This document shows positions 1 to 10,717 of a DNA stretch of 64,000 bases, piece after piece. The first letter of the stretch is position 1. Every line of letters starts with the position of its first letter. Under the pieces are notes generated by a model. The model was given only the letters and a program-made list of their open reading frames with translations, had not been told where the DNA came from and did no database searches. The stretch covers positions 8,174,240 to 8,238,239 of the forward strand of contig NC_133476.1 of the NCBI RefSeq assembly GCF_025370935.1. Direction: 5' to 3'. This DNA is from Choristoneura fumiferana (lineage: Eukaryota; Arthropoda; Insecta; Lepidoptera; Tortricidae). A program made the translations under genes and the position numbers.

Positions 1-856
1 TGACGAATTTTGTCAGGTTTAGTATTTGACGAAATAGATATGATATCTGGACGCCTGGAATAATATATGATATGTTTATCGCCTGGAATAATACATAGGC
101 TACTGTTTAAATTTTAACCTTGTAAATTTAAAATTTTAAGAGCTTTAGTAGGTAGGTATACAGTCTACAGCTACGCTTCGTTCGTCAAACTCCAACCACG
201 AATTGCTTTTTCCCGGCCTCGGCAGTACTTATGTACTATTTCCCATTCATGCACGCACAATACGCACATTTTTGAATCTTACCAAAAAAGTATGGTGATC
301 ACTGTAGTAAGCAACTAAACGTCAATGCCCGTTTTTTTGCCAGCCGTAGCGTAGGAACAAAGTATAAAGTAATTGTTTAACCTACTAAGTACAAGTACCT
401 ATCTTTCGTCTAGTGTACCGTCCGTTGGTCGGAACTCATTTCAGTACTCTATGTAGATGAAACCTGTACGACTCTAGGAACCAATTTAATGATATGTGTT
501 AACTTTTCCTGTCACGCAGCTCACGTCTGTGCCCAGTGAAATTTATTTGGGCTGGAAATGAAAAGATATAAATGATAATCCCAACAAAAACGTGGTGTAA
601 AAAGCCTGCCAAGTCTCATAGAGATGATATGTATGCTTATTAACCTGTCCTCTCCCAGAGGCACAAATTTGTGCCCAAATTCCTTTGATCCTGTTATCCT
701 GGGAGATTAAAAGTAGTGAAAACCCCATACAGCTGCAGCAATAGATGTAATAAAAAAATAAATTTGGCTAAAATCTGGCATATTGTTTGATGCCATAAGA
801 CATGTGCCATTACCGTTCGTTAGGAGTCATTGCTGCTATTAGGTACGTACTTCCTT
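1..856. other. Unassigned AT-rich sequence
   Basis: No gene, tRNA or repeat that I recognise. The one open frame of about 60 codons (543-728, minus) has no recognisable motif and AT-driven composition. I read it as intron or intergenic DNA. Confidence 0.6.
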
Positions 857-2100
857 TTTAGGGTTCCGTAGTCAACTAGGAACCCTTACCTATAGGTTTA
901 TGTCTGTCCGTCTGTCTGTCTGTCCGCGGCTAAGCTCAGAGACCGGTAGTACTAGAAATCTGTAATTTGGCATGAATATACATATCAGTCACGCCGACAA
1001 AGTGGTAAAATAAAAATATATAAAAGAAAATTTTTAGAGTTCCTGCCATAGATGTAATTAGGGGGTGATTTTTTTTCTCGGCTAACCCTATAGTGTGGGG
1101 TATCGTTTGATAGGTCTTTTAAGACCATTGGGGGGTTGTCAAGACGATTTTTCAAGCAAGTAAGCAATGGATCATTAGAGAGGGACTGGGCCACTGCTCT
1201 GTCTTCGTTCATTCAGGGAGCACATGTGCCCGCTTCAACTTTTGGTTGTGAATTTTGGGTTTCGTTGTCCTCATATTATACGAAAAGTATAGCACAGAAA
1301 TCATTGATATTTTGCAATCAAGATATACATTATATTTTCTATGCCTGTGATTTTTTAGATTTTTGTAAAAATGTTTATTAGTCTGTAATTCTGTAATTCT
1401 CGTGCAAAGTTGACATTTTTTTTTGTCGGCTTTTGAGCTCAAGTAATTCTGATATTACACATTTATATGAAAATCTGAAAAACCACAGGCATAGATAATT
1501 ACGTCTAGTCCATACTTACAAAATTTCATCTAATTCTGTTGCATAGTTTTCAAATGAGACCGGGACTACGTTTGTATGGAGAATGGAACGAAGAGACTTC
1601 TCTTAAATGCAGTTTATGTTCGATTTGCTTGCAGTTGACCAAACCTGGATAGCTATATAGGCTTTAAAATGGCACAATAGACCATTAATTCATTTTCTAG
1701 TGATAGTGCAGATTGTCGGCCCAGCAGCTGGATCAGATTTGTGAATCGATTATTTATTTCATCTCTCTTGCGTTTAATATGAGTTTTCCAAGTCAAGCAT
1801 TCAGTTGATCTGTTTGCGAAATATTCAACTTTAAAGTGCAAATTTTCCCCCCTCTAAAGCTTAAACTGTTGGGTGGAAAGTAGTAAGTATGTCAAATTTA
1901 CAAGGAAAATGATAATGATAAGGAAGATTGCTTGAGAATTATTAGCAGTTTAAGAGTAAATAGCAGCCTAAGGTAAATATACCTAAACTTGGAAGATTCC
2001 GAACACAATACGAAATCCTTAGAAAAATGTACTTGATTTTTACGTAATGGCTACGGAACCCTATCTTGGGCGTGTCCGACACGCTCTTGGCCGTTTTTTA
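857..2100 (+). mobile_element. GGGTTCCGTAGCC-family repeat, copy 1 (interrupted)
   Basis: Dispersed element of about 0.65 kb, present five times in this window. It opens with a short palindrome (GGGTTCCGTAG...AGGAACCC) and a TGTC-rich stretch, then TCCGCGGC. It closes with GGCTACGGAACCC, a GCGTGTCCGACACGC hairpin and an oligo-T run. The start and the GGCTACGGAACCC near the end form imperfect terminal inverted repeats. This copy is split by a 634-bp insertion at 1159-1792. It has no coding capacity. Similar sequence is abundant in Lepidoptera (recollection). The transposon class is uncertain; a non-autonomous DNA element is most likely. Confidence 0.75.
1159..1792. mobile_element. Insertion nested in the GGGTTCCGTAGCC repeat
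   Basis: Sequence absent from the other four copies of the host repeat. It sits between two copies of TCAAGCA (1152-1158 and 1793-1799), which I read as a 7-bp target duplication. Host-repeat homology resumes with CAGTTGATCTGTTTGCGAAATA. The insert has no long open frame and no obvious terminal inverted repeats, so its class is unknown. Confidence 0.55.
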
Positions 2101-2660
2101 GTTTAATTTTTACTAACAATGTCTCAGTCATGTGGAATCCCAGAAAAGCCAGATTTTAGCAAAATTTTCTCTTTTTATTTTATTTACTTATCTCCAAAGC
2201 TGCTTATGATGTTTCACTAATTTTTGTAAGTATTTTATTGTTATTTCTATTAGGATTCTTCCAATTCTTTGATAATACGCCGAAGCCCGAAATGCTTTCA
2301 GAAAAGATGGTACAGCGGTTTACCTTGCGCTCGACTTGGCGGGGCCACTGCTGTGCCCCATGTAAAGTTCAGGAAAACTTTCCAGACTAATATTGTATCC
2401 ATTTCACTGAAAAGACACCTTGACACTTCCCTTAGGAACCTACTTAATCTTGTAGCAGAAACATTTGTCTCCAGGTTTGAAAATATCTAATTTAGCTCCA
2501 GCTATTGACTGCACAACTTCAAAGTCAAGTGATGGAAAACCATTCACGTATCAAATTACTGCTAAGCTATGCCTTGCGGAAAATGAAAGCTTGATTTTCA
2601 CACGAGTTACGAGATTAATACCACAATTCAGCTAGTAACAGTAGGTACTAACGTTACCTC
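2101..2660. other. Unassigned sequence
   Basis: No recognisable gene or repeat. The short open frame at 2269-2490 (plus) shows no motif. Confidence 0.55.
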
Positions 2661-2764
2661 CAGCCATAGGACGTCTATTATAGGCCTCCCCCATAGACCT
2701 TCAGATGCTTCGGTCGGAAGCAGACTGCATCCACCGTCAATCTACAGTTTTAATCAGGTCATCA
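2661..2764 (-). mobile_element. RTE-like retrotransposon 3' tail fragment
   Basis: On the minus strand this matches the last coding and terminal segment shared with 8866-9108, 21723-21870 and 32931-33310: the region around the conserved GGTGGATGCA, then CTATGGGGGAGGCCTATA, then GACGTCCTATGGCTG. It is a severely 5'-truncated relic without an open frame. Confidence 0.6.
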
Positions 2765-2944
2765 GGTATCGCACCAATCCAACCGCAACGACCAAAATGT
2801 CAATTTTCAGTCTAATAAGCCATTTACTTATAATAAACGGTGGAACACCAAACTATTCAGTAGTATATTTTATGCGTTCTATCTGAGGTACAAGTTCCTT
2901 TTCAAGAAATGCCCTTTTTTGCCCCCCCTTCCCCCTCCCTCGCA

Positions 2945-3035
2945 GTTTGACGCCAACCTGTCTGTTTGTCTGTGGCATCGTAGGTCTCAAATGGATGGAC
3001 CGAATTGGATGCAGTTTTTTTATGTGAAAGCCAAT
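2945..3035 (-). repeat. Fragment of the AACCCCCGAC-family repeat
   Basis: The minus strand carries AATTCGGTCCATCCATTTGAG, TACGATGCCACAGACA and GCGTCAAACT, the signature of the family also at 14675-14803 and 42553-42813. It directly abuts the decayed end of the RTE pol, so the retrotransposon has lost its own terminus here. Confidence 0.5.
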
Positions 3036-3049
3036 TTCCGTAAAAATTA

Positions 3050-4862
3050 TATATATTTCTCCTTCCACTCGTCTCTGGCCTCGGCAAAATGTTGCCAGTC
3101 CGGCTGGAATCGCTCCAAATCGTCCCGCCACCTTCTTTTAGGCCTAGCTCTGCTCCGGTGCCCGTCGCTTGGAACCCAATCAGTGGTGATTTTGGCCCAA
3201 CGATCCGGATGCATCCGGCAGACATGTCCTGCCCAGTCCTACTTGAGTTTGGCGGTTTTCGTCCCCACATCAACAATTCGGGTTTTTGAGCGCAGTTCAG
3301 TGTTCCTTATTCTATCGGCTCTTCGAACACCTAGGATACTGCGCTCCATAGCCGCTGGCAAACTTTGAGTTTGGACTTCTGGGCCTCAGTCAAAGACCAG
3401 GTCTGAGCACCGTAGGTTAGGATGGGCAGGATGCACATGTCAACGAGCTTGCGTTTTAAGGCTAGTGGAAGTTTACCCTTCATTAGTGCTTTCATGGACC
3501 AGTAGCTCCTCCAGGCATTTTCAATACGTTTGTCGACTTCTTTGCCTTGTCTGTTTTCGAAGGAGACTATCTGGCCCAAATAAGTATACTCGTTGACATA
3601 GTGAATCACATGCTCATCTACCATTACCCTACGTTTGATGCTATTCGTCATCAACTTAGTCTTTGACCGATTCATCGTAAGTCCAACTTCAAGGCTTGCT
3701 GTGCTTAGTTCTTGAAGCATTTTTTGTAGTTCGCTCGCTGATGTTGAAAAGAGAACGATGTCATCAGCAAAACGAAGATTTGTCAACTTTTTGCTTCCGA
3801 CATCGATTCCCTTGCTTTGCCAAGAGATCGCCAACGCTCTGAACACTTCTTCGAGGCAACTGGTAAACAGTTTGGGGGAAAGTGGGTCACCCTGTTTTAC
3901 TCCTTTTTCCACCGTAAACGAAGGGCCGGGATTATGAAGTTGTATGCTGGCTGTGCTATTGCGATAGATTAGGCCAATGAGCTCCACATAGGTTGAATCT
4001 ATCTGTTGACTGCGCAGTGCGGACAGTATAGCACAATGCTTGACACTGTCAAAAGCCTTGCTGTAGTCAACGAATGCCAGATAAAGTGGCATATTGAACT
4101 CATTGGCCTTTTCCATCACTTGATTTAGAGCATGTAGATGGTCAGTCGTGGAGAACGAGGGTCGAAAGCCAGCCTGTTCAGGAGGTTGGTGCTGGTCTAG
4201 TTGTAGAGAGATACGGTTTTGCAGAATCTTAGTAAAGAGTTTGTATAAGTGAGACACCAAACTAATTGGCCTGTGATTGTTAATATCTGTCTTGTCACCC
4301 TTTTTGTGCAACAAGATGATATTAGAATGACAAAGTGTTTGGGGAATTGAGCCAGTCTGTAGTATGGAGTTAAATAGATTTGAAATATGCGGCAACAAAG
4401 CCTCTTTACCTATTCGCAAAGCTTCTGTTGTAACCCCATCACCTCCAGGGCTCCGTTGGTATGGCATGCTTTTTAAGGCATTACTGATCTCGTGTTCCGT
4501 TATTGGAGGGATGTTTTCAGAACAGTGGAAATTGGTATTATCAGTATTACGGGATCGATCGTAGTACAACAATTTGTAAAAGTTTGAGGCAATCTGTGTG
4601 ACTTTTTCTCTGTTGGAATGTTTTACGCCTTTCTCATCTCTTAGTGCGGTTATCCAAGGTTTTTCTTTTGTGATACCTTGACGAGCAACTCTCAATGACG
4701 TCTGTTTATTTATTGCCACCTCCACTAGTTTCGTATTGAAATTTCGAATATCTTTCCTTATACTACGCTTCACCTTCCTGTCAATATCCCTATACAAGCT
4801 ATTATCCTTCCTAAATGAGTCCCTAAGTTCTATTAGTTGCAATGATCTGTCAGATAGCTTCA
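3050..4862 (-). pseudogene. RTE-type non-LTR retrotransposon pol (reverse transcriptase), truncated and frameshifted
   Basis: The 517-codon open frame (3331-4884) is a reverse transcriptase domain. LHKKGDKTD and NHRPISLV lie near residues 192-210, motif A FVDYSKAFDS at 271-280, motif B GVKQGDPLSP at 328-337, motif C with the catalytic pair FADD at 372-375, YLG at 435-437, and the thumb-side ILTYGAQTW at 488-496. The endonuclease half is missing: homology starts at KLSDRS, and the first residues are read-through of AT-rich flank. The frame ends at RLWSAVS, where a missing base shifts it. The expected C-terminal region continues in another frame (AMERSILGV, then WAGHVCRM, then RRWRDDLERF), with a TGG-to-TAG change before DWAGHVCRM. 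Similarity stops near 3050 at an unrelated repeat. The element cannot be active; it is the best-preserved coding relic here. Confidence 0.9.
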
Positions 4863-4911
4863 TTATATATAATATAATAAACAAAAATTATATATAATAT
4901 AATAAATAAAA
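4862..4911. repeat. Tandem duplication of a 25-bp AT-rich unit
   Basis: The unit ATTATATATAATATAATAAA plus five more bases occurs twice in direct succession, immediately 5' of the truncated pol. It may be a by-product of retrotransposon integration or simple slippage. Confidence 0.7.
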
Positions 4912-5016
4912 ATAAAAATCGGCTCACTCAGCCGTTTTTGAGTGGGCTTTGGAATGACAATGGCGGGGATTTTCAACTATTCTAAGTTGGTTAGATTATA
5001 ACAGCGGGGATTATAA

Positions 5017-5262
5017 GTTAGGGTGAAGCCAGACGAGCGTATTTTTTGAGCTGTGAGCCGCGTATTTTCGGTCGCGTAATTTCTGCTGCATTCGGTTTAC
5101 ACAAAGTCTAGTTTGGGCCACACGGCAACTCATAATGAGTCAACTCATGTTGAGTCGTCGTCTGGTAGGTAACTGGACTTTTGTAAACCGAATGCAGCTG
5201 AAATTACGCGACGGAAAATACGCGACTCAACACTCAAAAAACTCGTCTAGCTTCACCCTAAC
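5017..5262. mobile_element. Foldback MITE, about 246 bp
   Basis: Long inverted arms of about 80 bp. The left arm begins GTTAGGGTGAAGC and the right arm ends GCTTCACCCTAAC. Both share CGTATTTTC, TCGCGTAATTTC and TGCATTCGGTTTAC in mirror orientation, around a loop containing a CTCATAATGAGTCAACTCATG palindrome. It has no coding capacity. A target duplication is not obvious. Confidence 0.8.
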
Positions 5263-5794
5263 TATCATGTTTCCATACTGTCTGTGATACTTGTGTGGCG
5301 ATATTAACTTCTCGTCGTCACTCCAAGCAAGGGGCGTTTGAATCGTAATTTTCCGCGTTACGGCCGTCAAATCCCAAAAGGTTTTTGGCACTTACATGAA
5401 TGTTTTTTTATCCTCGTAATCCTTAGTAATGTTGTTGTTACTAATCCATCACGCTGAGACACCTACGCGTTAATTAAAGCCCATATTTCAAAGTAGCATT
5501 TAACTTTGTAAAATTACATGTAATATTTAGTTTAACATTATTATTTTCATACATAAATTATCATTGAAAGAATTTTTCAAGTGTGAAAAGAAGGCCCGTT
5601 TAGCAAAAGTACGTTTTTAAAGTCTATAAAAAAGACTCAGAAACATGGCAGAGGCTTAACACATAATAAGCGATCACGATCAGGTAGACGTCCTAATCAC
5701 TGTCCCAGTATAGTGGCCATTTTACGAGTATTTAATTTTATGTAATTTGCAATAGCAACGTCATTTACTGAACACTAGTAGATTTATCTTATGT
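5263..5794. other. Unassigned sequence
   Basis: Nothing recognisable. The composition is AT-rich and there is no open frame of interest. Confidence 0.55.
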
Positions 5795-6075
5795 CTTGCA
5801 GGTGGTAGGACCTTGTGCAAAGTCCGCCCGGATTGCTACCACCATCTTGCTCGCTAATTCTGCCGTGAAGCAGCAGTGCTTGCACTGTTGAGTTTCGGCG
5901 TGGAGAGTAAGATAGCCGGTGAAATTACTCGCACGTGAGGTATCCCATCTTAGGCCTCTAGTTTGGCAACGCGTCTGCAATACCCCTGGTGTTGCAGATG
6001 TTTATGGGCGGTAGTGATCTCTTACCATCAGGAGACCCACTTGCTCGTTTTCCATCAAGTAGAATAAAAAAACCA
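5795..6075 (+). mobile_element. Non-LTR retrotransposon 3' end (GGTGGTAGG family)
   Basis: It opens with GGTGGTAGGACCTTGTGCA and TCCGCCCGGATTGCTACCACC, and ends with CTCTTACCATCAGGAGACCC, ACTTGCTCGT and an oligo-A run. This is a 3' UTR tail I recognise as common in Lepidoptera. The match is from memory; the element is 5'-truncated and carries no pol. Confidence 0.7.
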
Positions 6076-7164
6076 CATATATATATATCGATACACAAAA
6101 TAGGTACTAAAGAAGATTAAAAGTAGAGTTAAACAAATAGGCGGCCTTAAATTAGCGATCTCTACCAATTAACTTTCGAGCAGTTGAAAATATGAAATAG
6201 ACATGCAATGAACAATGAATGGATAACAATTTCTAATTTAATCATTTCAGTTAGGTTTTTTTTTTCAATTTCATGTTGAAATTCTTCTATTGTAATGTTA
6301 ACAAGTGTTCCATTAATGTCTCTATAAAATAAATAGATTTTTTTTTCATATTTTCCGGTATAAAACTACTTCGTTTATAGTCAAATATCCATTTGTATGG
6401 GGAAAAAGGACGCTCTACATAACATGATAAGTTTACGACAGTCTAATTTAAAGTCTAATATACCAATCGACATCATTTATTTAGGTGAGAAGTCACTATG
6501 ACAGGTCAAAAAATGCCATGAAAATCCCGCTCTCTGATTATAATAAATGCGATCATTTGTCTCTGTGTGTACCTATACGCGCGTTTGTTACCCTTTCTCG
6601 CTAAAACAGCTAGGTTTCATAAATTTGGATTAAATCTGGTAAGCAGTTAGCCGGATCTCGGGAATAAGACAAAGGCTACTTTTTATTTTCGATGATCACG
6701 CGAAATAAGCAGAGTCTTGAGACGTGAAATTCTCCACGAGTACTCTTCATAACGTAAATGTGATTTTAGGGAACGCCCGTGAAAATTTTGTACAGTCCCG
6801 GAATTTCAATTGAACTGCCGGACATAATGGAAATTAGAACTTCAAGTATATTTTCGAACAACGTGGTTAGAATATTGACTACCTTTTACTCACCAATCTG
6901 ATGTTCGAATCGGCTGGCGGATATTTGAATCGGGCTTCGTTCGGGCGGACGCGGCATCCGACCGTGAATGTCACCGCGAATCCAAGTCACGTGCTCGACT
7001 GCTCAATCCGCTCACATCGGAGTGGAATCAAAGATCCGTGAAAATGTGACACTCGTCAAAACCCTACTCGCGGTACAGGGTGTCTGTAAACGAATCCGGA
7101 ATGTTTCAGTCGTTTGGGTTAGTTTGATTGAACTCCCCTGTAAGTGTGTTTCATGATTTATCAT
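6076..7164. other. Mostly unassigned; GC-richer patch near 6900-7100
   Basis: The first 800 bases hold nothing recognisable. A GC-richer patch from about 6900 contains a possible minus-strand exon, entered separately. Confidence 0.5.
6894..6998 (-). other. Weak candidate exon
   Basis: The minus strand reads CAGATTG then GTGAGT (6893-6888), a near-perfect 5' splice site. One reading frame is open back to an AG at 6999-7000 and would encode EHVTWIRGDIHGR and onward, ending near FEHQIG. The upstream polypyrimidine tract is poor. A plus-strand frame also crosses the patch. No family can be assigned, and an open frame of about 105 nt can occur by chance. Confidence 0.18.
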
Positions 7165-7792
7165 TTTTAGGGTTTCGTAGCCAAAATGGCAAAAACGGAA
7201 CCCTTATAGTTTCGCCATGTCTGTCTGTCCGTCCGCGGCTTTGCTCAGGAACTATCAGTGCTAGAAGGCTGTAATTTTTCACGAATATATATGTAAACTA
7301 TATCGACAAAATGGTGCAATAAAAAATTTAAAAAAAAATATTTTTGTTTATCTCCCATAGACGTAATGTGGGGATGATTTTTTTTTCTCATCCAATCTTG
7401 TAGTGTGGGGTATCGTTGGATAGGTATCTTAAAACCATTAGGAAGTTACTCAAACGATTTTTCGATTCAGTGATTAGTTTGCAAAATATTCAACTTTTAA
7501 GTGCAAATTTTCATTAAAATCGAGCGTCCCCCCCCTCTAAAATCTGAACCGGTGGGTGCAAAAAATTTAAAAAATTCAGAATGGTAGTAAGTATATCAAA
7601 CTTACAAGAAAAACTATAACGATTTAGTTTTCTTGAGAATTATTAGTAGTTTAAGAGTAAATAGCAGCCTAAGGTATAAAATATGGAATATTCCGTATAA
7701 AATACGAAATCCTAAAAATATTTCCTAATTTTTTCGTAATGGCTACGGAACCCTATTTCGGGCGTGTCCGACACGCTCTTGGCCGTTTTTTT
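7165..7792 (+). mobile_element. GGGTTCCGTAGCC-family repeat, copy 2 (near full length)
   Basis: About 628 bp, uninterrupted. It contains the opening GGGTTTCGTAGCCAAAATGG, the TCCGCGGCTTTGCTCAGG block, GTGTGGGGTATCGTTGGATA, the homopolymer C run near 7530, and the closing GGCTACGGAACCC with the GCGTGTCCGACACGC hairpin and oligo-T. It is the best reference copy in the window. Confidence 0.8.
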
Positions 7793-8865
7793 AGTTTCAC
7801 TCTTGCGGAGGAATGCTTAATTGGGTTGTAAATTTCAGAAGTTTTTTTATGCATCTTTAGGATCCTCAAAGAATAACTCTGTCAAATTTTGAATGTCTTG
7901 TCAGGTGCTGTGTATACGTGTTGGGTTGGGTTGGGTGAGTTGTCAGTAATTGTGATAGTACAGCCATAACAGTTTACTATCATGCGATTTATAGGTCATA
8001 ACAATCAATATCAAGGATATTCAAAAACTATGAACCTGGGTGATACTAATTGGGAATTTATTGAGTGCAAACTTGACAGCAAAATGACAGTACACGTAAA
8101 TAATCTATTTAAAATCAAGTTAAATTACTGAAGTATGCAGTGCATAACAACAACAACAACATTATTTTAACATCTAGTTGTTTATGTTTTGCTTCCGAAG
8201 TAATAAATTAAATCAGACTACAAGGGCACATATTTGTTTAAAGTTATTTCATATTTATCCAAGCTTATCTAAACGGCTTACATTTAACACAAGCAAACTG
8301 CGTACTTATATTTTCACCAACGTCTATTTAATTTCTACAACGCCCGGTTAGAACAATTAGTATTAGGTATTTGTTTGTTTAAAATAACACGGCTGGTGCA
8401 CGCCGGCAACCGGCAACCGGAGTCCTTGACTAAAGGCGTCTGACTCATAGTTCTATTTCTTATTTTCTAAGAATACATCGAAAACTGCACGTATGACGCA
8501 TTATTACACCCGTAAGATGCTTAGAGGGCAATGAACCGTTGATCTTGTAAATAACAAATGACGGATGGGAACAAAGAAAGTGATATGTCACTCAGGACGG
8601 GACAAAAACAAAATCGAGCGCACACAAAAAATAATGTTATAATGTCGTGTCGCGATTGTTCTTATAATAGTTGTGACCATCTCGTACGCTACAGTTGGGT
8701 CTTTTTCTTTATGGTATTTAGTTAGTTCTCTCATCGTCAGCTTAAACTTAGGGTCAATTTTTAGTTCATTAAATAAAACAATGTGTGACGGACAGGCCTC
8801 TTGGCAATAAATTGCCATGTATCTACGATTTCCATATACTTAATAGGGACAGCACGATGAGGGCA
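7793..8865. other. Unassigned sequence
   Basis: No gene found. It contains a short TTGGG run (about 7921-7935) and a doubled CCGGCAA motif near 8403-8418, both trivial in length. Confidence 0.55.
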
Positions 8866-9108
8866 CAATTAACTCGTTGAAGTGGCAATGGCCAGGCCAT
8901 ATATAGCACGGAGAGCAGATGGTCGTTGGGGCCGAAACGTTCTCGAGTGGGAGTAGGACGTCTACCAACGAGATGGACGGATGACCTGGTTAAAGTCGCG
9001 GGTTCACGGTGGATGCAAGCCACTTCCAACCGAGGCAACTGGAGGTCTATGGGGGAAGCCTATATCAAACAGTGGACGGTCTATGGCTGATATGATGATG
9101 ATGATGAA
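8866..9108 (+). pseudogene. RTE-like retrotransposon pol C-terminus and 3' end
   Basis: Broken frames encode the hallmark end of lepidopteran RTE-like pol: KWQWPGHI-like sequence, then RADGRWGRNVLEW-like, then RPTRWTDDL, SRWMQ and WRSMGEAY. It ends GGCTGATATGATGATGATG, the short microsatellite tail typical of RTE elements. It is heavily 5'-truncated and frameshifted. Confidence 0.75.
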
Positions 9109-9195
9109 TAGGGACAAAAAATTAAGTTTTTTTTAATAGGGTGGAAAATCCATGGAGACCTGTAACATCAAAGGATCGTCAATGCGTTTCCAATC

Positions 9196-9345
9196 AAATG
9201 GCTACGATAGAAAACCTCATTGCCTTACTCTCCTCCCTGGAACACAGCTGCGCTAGCACTGCTGCTTGGTGGCAATACAATCGAGTAAAACGTTGGTTGT
9301 GATCCGGACGGACCTTGCACAGTATCCTACCCACACACATAAGCG
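9196..9345 (-). mobile_element. Non-LTR 3' end fragment (GGTGGTAGG family)
   Basis: The minus strand shows GGTAGGATACTGTGCAAGG, TCCGTCCGGATCACAACC and ACCAAGCAGCAGTGCTAGC, the same family as 5795-6075 in opposite orientation and more diverged. Confidence 0.6.
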
Positions 9346-10049
9346 AAAAAGCTTACGTGGTATCAAGATGGTTAACTAATTCGAAAACTTGTGATTATAC
9401 AAGACACTTCAAAACTATTGCAGCAGCGTAACATTTACATTACTCCCGCATAGTTCTTAATTAAAAGCCGCCAAGTTCTCCGGGTACAGCCAACTTGTAT
9501 TAAATCGCGAGATTTGCCGCCAAACCAAGGTTAACTTGGTCTTCATCCGATTTGCGGCAAGTGTCGGGGATGTATCTGAACGGCTGGTACGTTTACCATC
9601 TTTCTCGCTTGTCAGACGGCGCGATCTTTTCCATTAGATTCGATAAAAAACACACACTTTGTAACACAGCCATAATCACTGATGCTAACCTAATTGAGCG
9701 AACGACGATCATTAGAAACCTTTTTCATTTATTGCAATCCTAGAACACATTGTAGCTGACCAACTTTAAATTAAAAAAAAAAACTTAAATTTTGATGATG
9801 ATACGAGTAACGTCAAAAATTATTGGAGTAATCATCTTTTGCGTTCTATTTAATATTTTTGAGAATACACACATTAAGAAAAAATAAATTAAGAAGAAAG
9901 AAAACGAAAGAAACGAACAAACTTATTTTCGAATTATCATTTAAAAAAAAATTATCGGTAGGTATTATTGTTTGCACACGTCAAACCCTTGTCTCGATAC
10001 GCGGCAAAATCTTTCATTCTTTTTCAATTCTACTCATCCTACATCTTAC
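9346..10049. other. Unassigned sequence
   Basis: AT-rich, with short open frames only. No motif or repeat identified. Confidence 0.55.
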
Positions 10050-10717
10050 AAAACCGGCTAAGAGCGTTTCGGACACGCCCAAAATAGAGTTCCGTAGCCA
10101 TTACGAAAAAATTAAGTAATATTGTTCTAAGGATTTCGTATTTTATACGGAATCTTCCAGGTTTAGGTATATTTTATACCTTAGGCTGCTATTTAAGAGT
10201 AAAACTACTAATAATTCTCAAGAAAACTTATCCGTTATAAGTTTCCTTGAATGAAAGTTTGATATACTTACTACCATCCTGAATTTTTGCAAATTTTTCC
10301 ACCCACCGGTTTAGATTTAAGAGGGGGGGGGGGACTCTCGATTTTAATGAAAATTTGCACTTTAAAGTTGAATATTTCGCAAAAATATCAATGAATCGAA
10401 AAATCGTCTTAGCAAACCCCTAATGGCAAATACCAAATACCTATCCAACGATATCCCACACTATAGGGTTGGATGAAAAAATAAAACACCCACACTTTAC
10501 GACTTGAATGGGAGGTACCCTAAAAATTTTTTTTTTTAGTTTTTATTGTACCTACCATTTTTTCGTCATAGTTTACATATATATCCGTGCAAAATTACAG
10601 CTTTCTAGCATTTATAGTCCCTGAGAAAAGCCGCGGACGGACGGACAGACAGACAGACAGACATGGCGAAACTATAAGGGTTCCGTTTTTGACATTTTTG
10701 CTCTGGAACCCTAAAAA
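10050..10717 (-). mobile_element. GGGTTCCGTAGCC-family repeat, copy 3
   Basis: Full-length reverse-oriented copy. The plus strand begins AAAACCGGCTAAGAGCG and ends AAGGGTTCCGTTTTTGAC...CTGGAACCCTAAAAA. It carries a homopolymer G run (about 10323-10333) and a GGACGGACGGACAGACAGAC stretch. The hairpin near the oligo-T end has a base change (CGTTTCGGACACGCC). Confidence 0.8.

Noticed and set aside
2902..3368. Separate small genes at 2.9-3.4 kb
   Set aside because: They are other-frame readings of the RTE pol C-terminus and the adjoining repeat.
7165..7792. Helitron identity for the GGGTTCCGTAGCC family
   Set aside because: A hairpin is present near one end, but no CTRR terminus or TC start could be seen.
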